Of a stretch of 64,000 nucleotides of DNA, positions 25,862-35,557 are shown in pieces. A model generated the notes under the pieces. The model was not told the origin of the DNA, ran no database searches, and was given only the letters and a program-made list of their open reading frames with translations. Position 1 is the first letter of the stretch; each line of letters opens with the position of its first letter. Made by a program: the position numbers and the translations under genes. This stretch comes from Sphingomonas sp. Leaf242. Its GTDB lineage: Bacteria > Pseudomonadota > Alphaproteobacteria > Sphingomonadales > Sphingomonadaceae. Location of the stretch: assembly GCF_001422045.1 (NCBI RefSeq), contig NZ_LMLW01000010.1, positions 156,756 through 220,755 of the forward strand, read 5' to 3'.

Positions 25862-25889
25862 AGGCCCCCGCGTGATCCGCGGGGCTCTT
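25862..25889 (+). terminator. Weak terminator-like hairpin after secG
   Basis: CCCCGCG and CGCGGGG pair around TGATC, followed by CTCTTGT. The T tract is poor, so it may only attenuate read-through into pyrG. Confidence 0.5.
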
Positions 25890-25926
25890 GTCGTTCGTCC
25901 CCAACACACGCTACGAGACTCTTCCC

Positions 25927-27561
25927 ATGGCTCGGTACATTTTCATCACCGGGGGCGTGGTTTCGTCGCTCGGTAAAGGTCTCATGGCGGCATCGCTTGC
26001 CGCTCTCCTCCAGGCACGCGGGTATACCGTCAGGATTCGGAAGTTCGATCCGTATCTGAACGTCGATCCCGGCACGATGTCGCCGTATCAGCACGGCGAG
26101 GTCTACGTAACCGACGACGGCGCCGAGACCGATCTCGACCTCGGCCATTACGAACGCTTCACCGGCGTTCCCTCGCGCCAGTCGGACAACGTCACCTCAG
26201 GGCGTATCTATCAGCAGATCATCACCCGCGAGCGTCGCGGCGATTATCTCGGTGCGACCGTGCAGGTCATCCCCCACGTCACCGACGCGATCAAGGCGTT
26301 CGCGCGGGCCGAGACCGACGGCATCGATTTCATCCTCTGCGAGATCGGCGGCACCGTCGGCGATATCGAATCGCTCCCGTTCATCGAAGCGATTCGCCAG
26401 CTCAAGAACGAGGAAGGCCGCGGCAACGCGATCAGCATCCACGTGACGCTGGTGCCGTACATCGCCGCCGCCGGCGAGCTGAAGACCAAGCCGACGCAGC
26501 ATTCGGTCCGCGAACTCGCCGCGCTCGGCGTGCAGCCCGACGTGCTTGTGTGCCGCTGCGAACATCCGCTGCCGCCGTCGGAGCGCGCCAAGATCGCGCT
26601 GTTCTGCAACGTCCCCGCCAGCGCGGTCATTCCGGCGCTCGACGCGAAGAGCATCTACGCGGTGCCGCTCCAGTATCACGGCGAAGGCCTCGACATCGAA
26701 GTGCTCCGCGCGTTCGGGATCGAACCTGCCGAGGCGCCCGATCTGTCGCGCTGGACCGAGATCATGGACCGCCTGACCAACCCGCAAGGCGAAGTCACGA
26801 TCGGCGTGGTCGGCAAATATGTCGGGCTTCAGGATGCGTACAAGTCGCTCAACGAGGCGCTGGTCCATGGCGGCATCGCGAATCGCGTGAAGGTCAACGT
26901 CCGCTGGATCGACGCCGAACTGTTCGAGAACGCCGAGAGCGACATCGCCGGCCAGCTCGAGCCGTGCGACGCGATCCTGGTCCCCGGTGCGTTCGGCGAG
27001 CGTGGCGCGGAGGGCAAGATCGCCTCCGTCAAGTTCGCCCGCGAACGAAAAATCCCGTATTTCGGGATCTGCTTCGGGATGCAGATGGCCTGCGTCGAGG
27101 GCGCGCGCGATCTCGCCGGAATCCCCAATGCGTCGTCGACCGAGTTCGGCCCGACCGACGAGCCGGTGGTCGGCATGATCACCGAATGGATGGGCCGCGA
27201 AGGTCTCGAAACCCGTGCGGCCGAAGGCGACATGGGCGGCACGATGCGGCTCGGCGCGTATGACGCCAAGCTCGACGGCAACAGCGTGGTGGCGTCGATC
27301 TACGGCGGCACCGAGATCTCGGAGCGTCATCGTCACCGCTACGAGGTCAACACCGGGTACAAGGAAGCGCTCGAACAGGGCGGCCTCGTCTTCTCGGGCA
27401 TGTCCCCCGACGGCACGCTGCCAGAGATCGTCGAACGCCCCGATCACCCTTGGTTCGTCGGCGTGCAGTTCCACCCCGAACTGAAGTCGAAACCCTTCGA
27501 CCCGCACCCTTTGTTCGCCAGCTTCATCGAAGCCGCCGTCAAGCAAAGCCGCTTGGTCTGA
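25927..27561 (+). CDS. pyrG: CTP synthase
   Basis: 544 aa. Aminates UTP to CTP with glutamine. Synthase domain: [40 protein letters not shown]. Glutaminase domain: [13 protein letters not shown] with the nucleophilic cysteine and [12 protein letters not shown] with His-Glu. ATG 25927 starts the family sequence. Confidence 0.98.
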   Translation: MARYIFITGGVVSSLGKGLMAASLAALLQARGYTVRIRKFDPYLNVDPGTMSPYQHGEVYVTDDGAETDLDLGHYERFTGVPSRQSDNVTSGRIYQQIITRERRGDYLGATVQVIPHVTDAIKAFARAETDGIDFILCEIGGTVGDIESLPFIEAIRQLKNEEGRGNAISIHVTLVPYIAAAGELKTKPTQHSVRELAALGVQPDVLVCRCEHPLPPSERAKIALFCNVPASAVIPALDAKSIYAVPLQYHGEGLDIEVLRAFGIEPAEAPDLSRWTEIMDRLTNPQGEVTIGVVGKYVGLQDAYKSLNEALVHGGIANRVKVNVRWIDAELFENAESDIAGQLEPCDAILVPGAFGERGAEGKIASVKFARERKIPYFGICFGMQMACVEGARDLAGIPNASSTEFGPTDEPVVGMITEWMGREGLETRAAEGDMGGTMRLGAYDAKLDGNSVVASIYGGTEISERHRHRYEVNTGYKEALEQGGLVFSGMSPDGTLPEIVERPDHPWFVGVQFHPELKSKPFDPHPLFASFIEAAVKQSRLV

Positions 27562-27567
27562 TTTGTC

Positions 27568-27717
27568 GGTACGCCTTCGCGGTAGTGGAGGCGTACCCAG
27601 AGGATGCATCCGCCTGAGTAGGTGCCGAGCCCACTCAGCGCAGGTTCATACGCCGCATCGCACGTTCCTAATGCGACGCCGGGAAGAGTTGCAGTCGGAA
27701 GCTCCCGCTCTTCCCGG
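27568..27717 (+). other. Intergenic region with two short inverted repeats
   Basis: GGTACGCCT/AGGCGTACC (27568-27597) lies just after pyrG and may act as a transcription end without a clear T tract. CCGGGAAGAG/CTCTTCCCGG (27679-27717) lies before panB. No credible gene in 27562-27792. Confidence 0.4.
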
Positions 27718-27792
27718 TCCGAGTGGCGACCGTGGCAGCGTCTGAAATTTCGGCGGCTGGGCTAGCCCGCCGACTGTCGCTAGAACGCCCGC

Positions 27793-28653
27793 ATGTCCAC
27801 GACCTACACGCTCGACACCGCGACGAGTCGCGCCAATCCAACGCCTGCGCCGCTGAAGCGCCTCACCGTGCCCGCGATTCGTCGCCAGAAGGGTGCAACG
27901 CCGCTCGTCATGCTCACCGCCTACACGGTGCGGACCGCGCAGCTGCTCGATCCGCATTGCGACATGCTGCTGGTCGGCGACAGCCTGGGGCAGGTGATCT
28001 ACGGGTTGCCATCGACCGTGCCGGTAACGCTCGAGATGATGGCCGCCCACGGCGCGGCAGTCGTGCGTGGCAGCTATCATGCGGTCGTGGTGATCGACAT
28101 GCCGTTCGGCAGCTATGAGGCGTCGCCCGAGAAGGCGTTCGAGAGCGCGGCGTATCTGCTGAAACAGACCGGCGCGGCGGCGGTGAAGCTCGAGGGCGGG
28201 ACGGCGATGGCGCCTACGGTCAAGTTCCTGACCGAGCGGGGCATTCCGGTGATGGGGCATGTCGGGCTGACCCCGCAGGCGGTGAACGTGCTCGGTGGCT
28301 ATGGCGCTCGCGGCCGCACGCCGGAGGAGGCTGCCAAGATCGTCGCCGACGCGCAGGACATCGCCGAGGCGGGGGCGTTCGCGCTGGTGATCGAGGGCGT
28401 GGTCGAGCCGATCGCGATCGAGATCACCAACAGTATCGCGTGCCCGACGATCGGCATCGGCGCGTCGGCGCAGTGCGACGGACAGGTCCTGGTCGCCGAG
28501 GACATGCTCGGGATGTTCGACCGCACCGCCAAGTTCGTAAAGCGGTTCGCCGACATCGCCGACACGATCTCGTCGGCGGCGCAGACCTATGCCGATGACG
28601 TTCGGAGCCGCGCATTTCCGGGGCCGGAGCAGGTCTACGCGCCCAAGGATTGA
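27793..28653 (+). CDS. panB: 3-methyl-2-oxobutanoate hydroxymethyltransferase
   Basis: 286 aa. Makes ketopantoate for CoA synthesis. [33 protein letters not shown] (metal-binding Asp), [26 protein letters not shown] and [15 protein letters not shown] are conserved. The first 30 residues are variable. panC and panD are not nearby. Confidence 0.95.
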   Translation: MSTTYTLDTATSRANPTPAPLKRLTVPAIRRQKGATPLVMLTAYTVRTAQLLDPHCDMLLVGDSLGQVIYGLPSTVPVTLEMMAAHGAAVVRGSYHAVVVIDMPFGSYEASPEKAFESAAYLLKQTGAAAVKLEGGTAMAPTVKFLTERGIPVMGHVGLTPQAVNVLGGYGARGRTPEEAAKIVADAQDIAEAGAFALVIEGVVEPIAIEITNSIACPTIGIGASAQCDGQVLVAEDMLGMFDRTAKFVKRFADIADTISSAAQTYADDVRSRAFPGPEQVYAPKD

Positions 28654-28722
28654 TCCGCTTCCGTTTCGGTTCCCGCGCGGCTAAGGTCCGCGCCGTCCAT
28701 CCCCAATATTCCGGAGCTGTCC

Positions 28723-29463
28723 TTGGCCCTCCCGCCGAAAACCGATGAAGCATTTTTGCGCGAGGTCGACGAAGAACTCCGACGCGACCAACTCGCCGGG
28801 TTCTGGACGAACTGGGGCGTCTGGGTCGCGATCGGCGTCGTCGCCGCGCTCGCCGCGCTCGCTGGCTTCCTGTACTGGCAGCACCATAATGGTGAAGCGG
28901 CCGGGGTCGAGGGCGAACAGCTTCAGGTGGCGTATGACGCGCTCGGCGCGAACAACGCCGCGGCCGCTGCGAAGCCGCTGGCCGAACTCGCCAAGTCCAA
29001 CCGCGACGGCTACCGCGCGCTCGCCCAGTTCACGCAGGCCGACGTGCTGCTGCAGAAGGACGATCTGAAGGGCGCCGCTGCCAAGCTCGGTGCGATCGCC
29101 GCGGATACGTCGCTGGCCAAGCCCTTCCGCGATCTCGCGCTGGTCCGCCAGACGTCGGCCGAGTTCGACACGTTGAAGCCCCAGGTCGTGGTCGAACGGC
29201 TGCGGCCGCTGGCGGTACCGGGTGGCGCATGGCTGGGCAGCGCTGGCGAGATGGTCGCGATCGCCTATCTTCGCATGAACCAGCGTCAGCAGGCCGGCAC
29301 GATGTTCGGGCAGATCGCGCGTGACGCGACCGTGCCCGACACGATCCGTCAACGCGCGGTTCAGATGGCCGGCGTACTGGGGGTCGACGCTGTTGCGAGC
29401 ACCGAGGCGCGGGCCGGAACGACCAAAACGGCTGCATCAAACGAGGATACCAAGGCGCAATGA
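28723..29463 (+). CDS. YfgM-like TPR membrane protein
   Basis: 246 aa. One membrane span near residues 33-52 (WVAIGVVAALAALAGFLYW) separates a short cytoplasmic N-terminus from a periplasmic TPR-like helical region (about 65-215). It matches the YfgM/ancillary SecYEG subunit family and keeps the yfgM-bamB-der order known from E. coli. The start is TTG 28723 with GGAG upstream. Its stop overlaps bamB by 4 nt. Confidence 0.85.
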   Translation: MALPPKTDEAFLREVDEELRRDQLAGFWTNWGVWVAIGVVAALAALAGFLYWQHHNGEAAGVEGEQLQVAYDALGANNAAAAAKPLAELAKSNRDGYRALAQFTQADVLLQKDDLKGAAAKLGAIAADTSLAKPFRDLALVRQTSAEFDTLKPQVVVERLRPLAVPGGAWLGSAGEMVAIAYLRMNQRQQAGTMFGQIARDATVPDTIRQRAVQMAGVLGVDAVASTEARAGTTKTAASNEDTKAQ

Positions 29464-30782
29464 TGAAGACATATCGGGTGACGGTCGCCGTCGCCGCGCT
29501 GGTAGCCTTGAGCGGGTGTGGTATCTTCAAGGGCGGCGGCAAAAAGACCCCGACGGTGGGAGACCGCGTATCGATCCTGGTCTCCGAAAACCAGGTCGAG
29601 ACCGACAAGGCGATCGCCGACGTCCAGGTCTTGCTGCCCGCGCCAGCGGTCAACGACGCATGGGCGCAGCCCGGCGGTAACCCCGCCAAGTCGATGGGCC
29701 AGCTCGCGCTCGGCGACCAACCCAAGCGCGCCTGGCAGGCGTCGATCGACGGTGGCTCGAACCGCGAGCGCCTCGGTGCACCACCGGTCGTCGCCGACGG
29801 CATGCTGTTCGTGAGCGACGTGACCGCGACGATCCATGCCTTCAAGGCGGATACCGGCGCGGCGCTGTGGAGTGCGGCGATCACCGAAGGCAAGATCAAC
29901 CGTGCAGCGCGCTTCGGCGGCGGTGTCAGCTATGACGACGGCAAGCTCTACGCCACCGACGGCGTCGGCGATGTCGTCGCGATGAGCGCGGCGGATGGCA
30001 AGATCCTGTGGCGGGCCAAACCCGGCGCGCCGCTGCGCGGGTCGCCGACCGTCGCCAACGGCGCGGTCTATGTCCTGACGCAGGACAACCAGGTGTTCTC
30101 GCTCAACCAGACCGACGGCAAGGTCCAGTGGGTCCAGTCCGGCACGCTCGAAACGCAGGGCGTGTTCGGCGTTGCGGCGCCAGCGGTCAGCCAGGGCACC
30201 GTCGTCGCCGGCTTCTCCAGCGGCGAACTCAGCGCCTATCGCTACGAGAACGGCCGTATCCTTTGGCAGGACGCGCTGTCGCGCACGTCGATCACGACCT
30301 CGGTGTCGAGCCTGTCGGATATCGACGCGGCGCCGGTGATCGACGGCGGTCGCGTCTATGCGGTGGGACAGGGTGGCCGGATGGTCGCGCTCGAACTGGC
30401 GACCGGCCAGCGGCTGTGGGAGCAGAACTTCGCAGGTATCTCGACTCCGTGGATCGCGGGCGAGTGGCTGTTCGTGGTGACCGACGACGCCAAGCTCGTC
30501 TGCCTCTCGCGCTCGAACGGCAAGGCACGCTGGATTTCCCAGCTGCCGCGGTTCCAGAACGAGAAGAAGCGCAGCAATGCGATCACGTGGTTCGGCCCGG
30601 TCCTCGCCGGCAATCATCTCGTGCTCACCAACTCGCGCGGCGAGATCAATTTCGTCTCGCCGACCGATGGTTCGGTGAGTTCGACGATCGAGACCAAGAC
30701 GCCGTTTTCGTTGTCGCCTATCGTCGCCAACTCGACGCTCTACACGCTCGACCAGAAGGGCAAGGTCACCGCATACCGGTGA
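29460..30782 (+). CDS. bamB: BamB-like outer-membrane assembly lipoprotein (PQQ-type beta-propeller)
   Basis: 440 aa. Lipoprotein signal with lipobox LSGC (Cys about residue 20), then repeated propeller blades with GAALWSAAI, DGKILWRAKPG, DGKVQWVQSG, GQRLWEQNF and GKARWISQL. BamB is an outer-membrane protein assembly factor. The yfgM-bamB-der order supports this. ATG 29460 or 29463. Confidence 0.9.
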   Translation: MMKTYRVTVAVAALVALSGCGIFKGGGKKTPTVGDRVSILVSENQVETDKAIADVQVLLPAPAVNDAWAQPGGNPAKSMGQLALGDQPKRAWQASIDGGSNRERLGAPPVVADGMLFVSDVTATIHAFKADTGAALWSAAITEGKINRAARFGGGVSYDDGKLYATDGVGDVVAMSAADGKILWRAKPGAPLRGSPTVANGAVYVLTQDNQVFSLNQTDGKVQWVQSGTLETQGVFGVAAPAVSQGTVVAGFSSGELSAYRYENGRILWQDALSRTSITTSVSSLSDIDAAPVIDGGRVYAVGQGGRMVALELATGQRLWEQNFAGISTPWIAGEWLFVVTDDAKLVCLSRSNGKARWISQLPRFQNEKKRSNAITWFGPVLAGNHLVLTNSRGEINFVSPTDGSVSSTIETKTPFSLSPIVANSTLYTLDQKGKVTAYR

Positions 30783-30809
30783 CGTCGAAGGGGCCCGCCG
30801 CGCTTGCGG

Positions 30810-30907
30810 TGGGAAGGGTGAGGTGAGTGAGGCTCGGGAGCCGGCCTAAACTCCCCTCACCCTTCCGTCGCTTCGCTCCTCCCTCCCTCTCCCCGGAGGG
30901 GCGAGGG
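30810..30907. repeat. Palindromic intergenic repeat between bamB and der
   Basis: GGGAAGGGTGAGGTGAG and its partner CTCCCCTCACCCTTCC, followed by CTCTCCCCGGAGGGGCGAGG. It splits an otherwise conserved gene pair and may uncouple der from bamB. Confidence 0.65.
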
Positions 30908-30947
30908 ACTTAGTGACGCCAGCGCGTTCCCGCGCTAAGGGCACGCT

Positions 30948-32336
30948 ATGTCCAAGCTCCCCGTGGTCGCAATCGTCGGCCGCCCCAATGTCGGCAAGTC
31001 GACCCTGTTCAACCGCCTCGTCGGCAAGAAGCTCGCGCTGGTCGACGACCGGCCCGGCGTCACGCGTGATCGCCGCGAAGGCGACGCGTCGCTGATCGGC
31101 CTCGAATTCCGCATCATCGACACCGCCGGCTACGAAGACCACGACGCGCAGACGCTGCCCGGCCGGATGCGCCAGCAGACCGAAGCCGCCGTCGAGCAGG
31201 CCGATGTTGCGCTGTTCCTGTTCGACGCGCGCGCCGGCATCGTACCGCTCGACGAAGAGATCGCGCGCTGGCTCCGCACCGCCGACGTTCCCGTCATCCT
31301 CGTCGCCAACAAGGCCGAGGGCCGCGCGGGCGAAGACGGCATCCTCGAATCGCTGGCGCTCGGGTTCGGCGACCCGGTCCAGCTCTCGGCCGAGCATGGC
31401 GAAGGCATGGGCGACCTGTTCGAAGGCCTGCTCCCACTGCTCGAAGGCAAGGAGGAGGTTCCCGAGGAACAGCCCGACAACGAATATGAAGGCCCGTTGA
31501 AGCTCGCGATCGTCGGTCGCCCGAACGCCGGCAAGTCGACGCTCGTCAACCGCATCCTCGGCGAGGATCGCATGATCACTGGCCCCGAAGCCGGCATCAC
31601 GCGCGATTCGATCAGCGTCGATTACGACTGGCACCCGACCGGCGGCGAAGCGCGCAAAGTACGCCTGATCGACACCGCGGGGATGCGCAAACGCGCCAAG
31701 GTGCAGGACAAGCTCGAAAAGATGTCGGTCGAGGACGCGCTCCACGCGGTCGACTTCGCCGAAGTCGTCGTGCTGCTGCTCGATGCCACGCTCGGTCTCG
31801 AAGCGCAGGATCTCCGCATCGCCGACAAGGTGCTCCAGGAGGGCCGTGCGCTCGTCATCGCGCTGAACAAATGGGACATCGCCGAGAGCGCCTCGTCGCT
31901 GTTCAACGGCGTCAAGCGGGCGCTCGAAGACGGCCTGAGCCAGGTCAAGGGCGTCACGGTGATGACCGTGTCCGGCGCGACCGGCAAGGGCATCGACCAG
32001 TTGCTGCAAGCCTGTTTCGACACGCGCGACGCATGGTCGAAGCGAGTCGGTACCGGCGAACTCAACCGCTGGTTCGAGCGCGCGATCGAAGCGACCCCGC
32101 CGCCAGCACCCGGCGGCAAGCGTATCAAGATGCGCTACGTCACGCAGGTCAAGACGCGTCCGCCCAGCTTCGTTATCTTCGGCACGCGTGTCGATCAGCT
32201 GCCAGCGAGCTACGAGCGCTATCTCGTCAATTCGATGCGCAAGGATCTGGGGTTCGGTGCGGTACCGGTGCGTCTGATGTTCCGTGCGCCGAAGAATCCG
32301 TATGACGACAACGGCAGGGGCGGCGGCGGCAGCTAA
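30948..32336 (+). CDS. der: Ribosome biogenesis GTPase Der (EngA)
   Basis: 462 aa. Two tandem GTPase domains: first GRPNVGKS (about residues 9-16) with DTAGYED and NKAEG, second GRPNAGKS (about 188-195) with DTAGMRKRAK and NKWD; then a KH-like C-terminal domain. Needed for 50S assembly. ATG 30948. Confidence 0.97.
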   Translation: MSKLPVVAIVGRPNVGKSTLFNRLVGKKLALVDDRPGVTRDRREGDASLIGLEFRIIDTAGYEDHDAQTLPGRMRQQTEAAVEQADVALFLFDARAGIVPLDEEIARWLRTADVPVILVANKAEGRAGEDGILESLALGFGDPVQLSAEHGEGMGDLFEGLLPLLEGKEEVPEEQPDNEYEGPLKLAIVGRPNAGKSTLVNRILGEDRMITGPEAGITRDSISVDYDWHPTGGEARKVRLIDTAGMRKRAKVQDKLEKMSVEDALHAVDFAEVVVLLLDATLGLEAQDLRIADKVLQEGRALVIALNKWDIAESASSLFNGVKRALEDGLSQVKGVTVMTVSGATGKGIDQLLQACFDTRDAWSKRVGTGELNRWFERAIEATPPPAPGGKRIKMRYVTQVKTRPPSFVIFGTRVDQLPASYERYLVNSMRKDLGFGAVPVRLMFRAPKNPYDDNGRGGGGS

Positions 32337-32352
32337 GGCGGTGGTGTTCGGC

Positions 32353-32562
32353 ATGGTCCGCATCGACGCCCGGGGTATGCGCTGCCCCTGGCCGGCGGTG
32401 CGGCTCGCCCGTGTGCTGCGTGACGGCGCGCGGATAATAGAGATCCTTGCCGACGATCCGCAGGCGTCGACCGAACTTGCGGCGATTGCCGAATCGAACG
32501 ATGCGACGATCGAGATCATTTTGGATGAAACTTACCGGACGTATGTCGTAACTTGTCGGTAG
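32353..32562 (+). CDS. TusA-family sulfurtransferase-like protein
   Basis: 69 aa. The MRCPWPAVRL segment has the CPxP motif of TusA/SirA proteins, followed by DDPQASTELAAIAES. It may relay sulfur as a persulfide or serve another redox role. GTG 32341 is a possible start 12 nt upstream; ATG 32353 is used. It lies just behind der. Confidence 0.8.
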   Translation: MVRIDARGMRCPWPAVRLARVLRDGARIIEILADDPQASTELAAIAESNDATIEIILDETYRTYVVTCR

Positions 32563-32645
32563 TATGACAACATTGTATTTACCTGAACGGGGTAAGATGC
32601 GGCCCTGACCTTCATGGCGCTATTGCTCAACGGGAGAAGGCGACA

Positions 32646-33083
32646 GTGTCGTTCGAAGGAAGCACCGTGATCAACTGGCCGGCGTTTTCGCAGGCGCGCA
32701 GTGAACTGGGTGCGGGATTTGGCCGTATTCTCGGTTATTTTCGCGAGGACGGCGTGAAGTCGGTCGCGGCGATCGAAGCGGCTATGCGGTCGCTCAATGC
32801 GGCGGCAATGGTGATTCCGGCGCACACGCTCAAGGGCGAAGCGTTGCAGTTCGGGGCCGAGCCGCTGGCCGATCTGGCCGAAGCGATCGAGGTCATCGCG
32901 CGCGAGTGTGTCGAGATGCAGGATACGCCGGACGAGGCGCTGGAGCATATCGTTCGGTTGCGGCCGTTGTTCAGGGAGACGTTGACGTTGCTGGAGCGCG
33001 AAGCCAACCCGATCGTCGCGCGCAAGCCCACCGCTGTCGGCTTCGGTCGCCGCGCCGTCCCGACCGGCTTCGGCGAAGATTAA
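32646..33083 (+). CDS. Hpt-domain protein
   Basis: 145 aa. The phosphotransfer motif is IPAHTLKGEALQFGAEPL with the phosphoacceptor histidine about residue 59 in AHTLKGEA, in a four-helix region (about 15-115). No kinase or receiver is next to it, so it is an orphan relay protein. Start GTG 32646. The C-terminal 25 residues are unstructured. Confidence 0.75.
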   Translation: MSFEGSTVINWPAFSQARSELGAGFGRILGYFREDGVKSVAAIEAAMRSLNAAAMVIPAHTLKGEALQFGAEPLADLAEAIEVIARECVEMQDTPDEALEHIVRLRPLFRETLTLLEREANPIVARKPTAVGFGRRAVPTGFGED

Positions 33084-33138
33084 CGCCGTCGATGCGGGGC
33101 TCATCGAAGCCTTCGACAAGAAGATAATAAAGCAAATC

Positions 33139-33222
33139 CGTCCTCCCAGCGAAAGCTGCGATCCAGAGCCGCAAGGACTCGCACCCTCGGCTCTGGACCC
33201 TGACTTCCGTCAGGACGACGGG
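33139..33222. repeat. Palindromic repeat pair (CAGAGCC / GGCTCTG type)
   Basis: TCCTCCCAGCGAAAGCTGCG with ATCCAGAGCC, and the partner GGCTCTGGACCCTGACTTCC with GTCAGGACGACGG. Related to 127-208. Lies between the convergent Hpt and bfr genes. Confidence 0.65.
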
Positions 33223-33229
33223 GGATAGA

Positions 33230-33745
33230 TCAACCCTTCAGATACGGAGCCGCGCCAGCCTTGGGCGAATCATGCTCCGAGATCGAGTTGAGCTGGATGT
33301 AGTTGTGGATACCCATCCGCGCGATCATCTCGAACTGGCGCTCGAGCGTGTCGACATGCTCTTCTTCGCTGGCGAGGATGCGGGCGAACAGGTCGCGGCT
33401 GATGTAGTCCTTGACCTCTTCGCAATACGCGATCGCGCCCTTGAGCTGGACGGTGGCCTCGACTTCGAGCGCCAGATCCGACTTCAGGACCTCCTCGACG
33501 GTCTCGCCGATGCGGAGGCGGCCGAGCAGCTGGAAGTTCGGCAGGCCGTCTAGGAACAGGATGCGCTCCGACAGCCAGTCGGCGTGCTTCATCTCGTCGA
33601 TCGATTCCATCCGCTCGTACTGGGCGAGCTTGTAGACGCCCCAATGCTCGAGCATCCGGTAGTGGAGCCAGTATTGATTGACCGCGGTCAGCTCGTTCTT
33701 GAGCGCCTCGTTCAGATATTCGATTACTTGGGGGTCGCCGCGCAT
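33230..33745 (-). CDS. bfr: Bacterioferritin
   Basis: 171 aa. Heme-containing iron-storage 24-mer. The N-terminus MRGDPQVIEYLNEALKNELT and ESIDEMKHADWLSERILFLD (ferroxidase ligands and the heme-binding Met) are typical, as are EEVKDYISRDLFARIL and EEEHVDTLE. ATG 33745 is 8 nt after GGAG and matches the family start. It lies 103 nt downstream of bfd. Confidence 0.95.
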   Translation of the reverse strand: MRGDPQVIEYLNEALKNELTAVNQYWLHYRMLEHWGVYKLAQYERMESIDEMKHADWLSERILFLDGLPNFQLLGRLRIGETVEEVLKSDLALEVEATVQLKGAIAYCEEVKDYISRDLFARILASEEEHVDTLERQFEMIARMGIHNYIQLNSISEHDSPKAGAAPYLKG

Positions 33746-33848
33746 GGCCATATCTCCGTCACCTCTGAGGAGCATGTAGCGGGCTGACACAGATTAGCAC
33801 AACCCCCAAAAATGGCGGTTTTCCGGGCTTTCTTAGCTGTTGCGACGC

Positions 33849-34019
33849 TTATGCAGCGGCGCGTTCCTCGTCGATAATCGCTCGCGCTATCGATGTGCAC
33901 TGCCCGCATTTGGGTTTGCGGCCCATCGAACGGAAGGCTTGGCACGGTGTAGTGCAACCGCCGCGTGCGCAGTTGCGAACGTCGGATTCTCGTATGGCAT
34001 TGCAAACGCAGACGACCAT
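33849..34019 (-). CDS. bfd: Bacterioferritin-associated ferredoxin
   Basis: 56 aa. MVVCVCNAIRESDVRNCARG with CTTPCQAF and GRKPKCGQCTSIARAI gives the [2Fe-2S] pattern C-x-C ... C-x2-C (Cys4, Cys6, Cys38, Cys41). Bfd reduces the bacterioferritin core to release iron. Ribosome site AGGGAG 6 nt before ATG. It is followed by bfr and preceded by palindromes resembling iron-regulator boxes. Confidence 0.92.
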   Translation of the reverse strand: MVVCVCNAIRESDVRNCARGGCTTPCQAFRSMGRKPKCGQCTSIARAIIDEERAAA

Positions 34020-34055
34020 GGGAACTCCCTAGCTGTAAGCACGGGATACGGATAA

Positions 34056-34094
34056 TGCGAACCACTCGCAAGCTGTTTTGCGTCTTATTCGCAA
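34056..34094. promoter_or_regulatory. Two Fur-like palindromes upstream of bfd
   Basis: TGCGA-ACCAC-TCGCA (34056-34070) is a perfect 5-5-5 dyad and TTGCG-TCTTATT-CGCAA (34078-34094) a second one. Alphaproteobacterial Fur boxes have the form TGCGAATnATTCGCA, so an iron regulator site for bfd-bfr is likely. Confidence 0.55.
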
Positions 34095-35351
34095 CTAGTC
34101 CGATCGGTTCGTCGTGAACGCCGAACCGCGCATCGGCTGCCACGCGAATCGCGACAGGCTGCGCCACAGCCATTCGAGCGGACCATAGCGGAAGCCATCG
34201 AGCCACGGTTTCGACCATAGGAGCATCAGCAGGCAAACCGGTACGACGACTAGGTAGAGCTGGGCTCGCGACAATGTGCCGTACAGCCCGAACCCATATC
34301 CATAGAACAGGGTGGTGCAGAGGATCGTCGTACCGAGATAGTTGGAGAAGGCCATTCGACCTGCCGCCGCGACTCGCGTCGACATCCAGCCGCCGGGCCG
34401 TGCGAGCAGGATGATTGCCGCGGCGTACCCCATGATCGTCAGTGGCCGAAGCGGGGTTGCGAGCGCGAGCCACGACAGCGCGACATAGCGCGCGTCGAAC
34501 CCGTGGGCGATGTCGAACGCCGCGATGGCCGCATAGCCGATCCAGCCGAGTCCGATCCCTGCGATTGCAATCACGGTGTAGCGTCGCCGCGACCATTCCC
34601 CCGTCAGGAACCCCGATCGCAGCCCCGCCATGCCGAACAGCATGAAGCCTAGCGTCTCCGGACCAGTGGCGGTGAGGGACGTGATCGGCCCAGCGGCGTG
34701 CGTCCAACGCCACGCGACCAGATCGCGCCATCCGCCACGACCGATGGAGAGTTCGCGGCTGACGGAGGCGGGGGAGGGCTGGCCGAATTGATCCGCCAAC
34801 AGCTGCCAGTTCGTGATGACTCGCGCCGTTGCGCCCGGCCGGAGCGCGGCGCCGTGGAGGTCGAACGTGTAGGCGACGAGGGTCGTCAGCTCGACCGTCT
34901 GGAGCGCGATGCAGGCGAGCCCGACGCCGATCAGCCAGCGCACCGGCAGCCGCGCGAACATGTACGCGATCGCGCCGACCAGTGCGTAGTGAGCGAGGAT
35001 GTCGCCCCACCAGAGCAGGTAAAGATGCGCGATGCCGAACACGAACAGCCACGCCATGCGGCGCAAGTGGACCGTTGCCGGATCTTCGCCATTCGCCTCC
35101 GCGCGGTCGAGTACCAGCAGCATCGACGCGCCGAACAGGAACGAGAACAACCCGCGCATCTTGCCGTCGATGACGATGAAGGTGGTGGTCCAGGCGATCA
35201 GGTCTGGCGTGCTCGGCGCGCCCATCGAGGCGGGGGTCATGTAGGCGAATTCGGGGAAGCCGAACGCGGCGATGTTTGAGGCAAGGATGCCCATGACGGC
35301 GACGCCTCGGATGAGGTCTAGCGTCGCGATTCTGGTGGGGGCGGGGGTCAT
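34095..35351 (-). CDS. DUF418-family membrane protein
   Basis: 418 aa with about ten membrane spans. The N-terminus IATLDLIRGVAVMGILASNI and the C-terminal DUF418 part (GRMAFSNYLGTTILCTTLFY, WLDGFRYGPLEWLWRSL) are typical of this uncharacterised family, distantly related to acyltransferase-like membrane proteins. No substrate is known. The ATG is directly preceded by an LRERLHFLYF repeat, and a broken duplicate of its first 28 codons lies 158 nt upstream. Confidence 0.88.
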   Translation of the reverse strand: MTPAPTRIATLDLIRGVAVMGILASNIAAFGFPEFAYMTPASMGAPSTPDLIAWTTTFIVIDGKMRGLFSFLFGASMLLVLDRAEANGEDPATVHLRRMAWLFVFGIAHLYLLWWGDILAHYALVGAIAYMFARLPVRWLIGVGLACIALQTVELTTLVAYTFDLHGAALRPGATARVITNWQLLADQFGQPSPASVSRELSIGRGGWRDLVAWRWTHAAGPITSLTATGPETLGFMLFGMAGLRSGFLTGEWSRRRYTVIAIAGIGLGWIGYAAIAAFDIAHGFDARYVALSWLALATPLRPLTIMGYAAAIILLARPGGWMSTRVAAAGRMAFSNYLGTTILCTTLFYGYGFGLYGTLSRAQLYLVVVPVCLLMLLWSKPWLDGFRYGPLEWLWRSLSRFAWQPMRGSAFTTNRSD

Positions 35352-35360
35352 GCGGGCAGA

Positions 35361-35397
35361 GTGAAGTATAGGAAGTGTAGACGCTCGCGCAGCGTTT
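35361..35397 (-). repeat. MLR-x-RLHF repeat element, proximal copy at DUF418
   Basis: Minus strand reads ACGCTGCGCGAGCGTCTACA CTTCC. It lies 10-46 nt before the DUF418 start. Matches 35519-35557 and, less closely, 8770-8810. Confidence 0.7.
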
Positions 35398-35422
35398 CGT
35401 GGGAGCGGGACATCGCCTGAGA

Positions 35423-35509
35423 TGAGGTAATTTCAACGGCGAACATGCTGGTGACCGCGACGTCGTCGATGAGGTCGAACGTCGTGATTTTGGCGGAGGT
35501 GGCGAGCCC
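35423..35509 (-). pseudogene. Remnant duplicate of the DUF418 N-terminus
   Basis: Read on the minus strand, the codons from 35509 align without gaps to the DUF418 start at 35351: KITTFDLIDDVAVTSMFAVE against RIATLDLIRGVAVMGILASN. The start codon has become GGG and the fragment ends after about 28 codons, so it cannot make a DUF418 protein. Confidence 0.65.
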
Positions 35510-35518
35510 GCGGGAAAA

Positions 35519-35557
35519 GTGAAGTATAGGAAGTGTAGACGCTCGCGCAGCATTTCC
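35519..35557 (-). repeat. MLR-x-RLHF repeat element, distal copy at DUF418
   Basis: Minus strand reads AAATGCTGCGCGAGCGTCTA CACTTCC, offset 158 nt from the proximal copy. It is the upstream part of the same tandem duplication. Confidence 0.7.
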
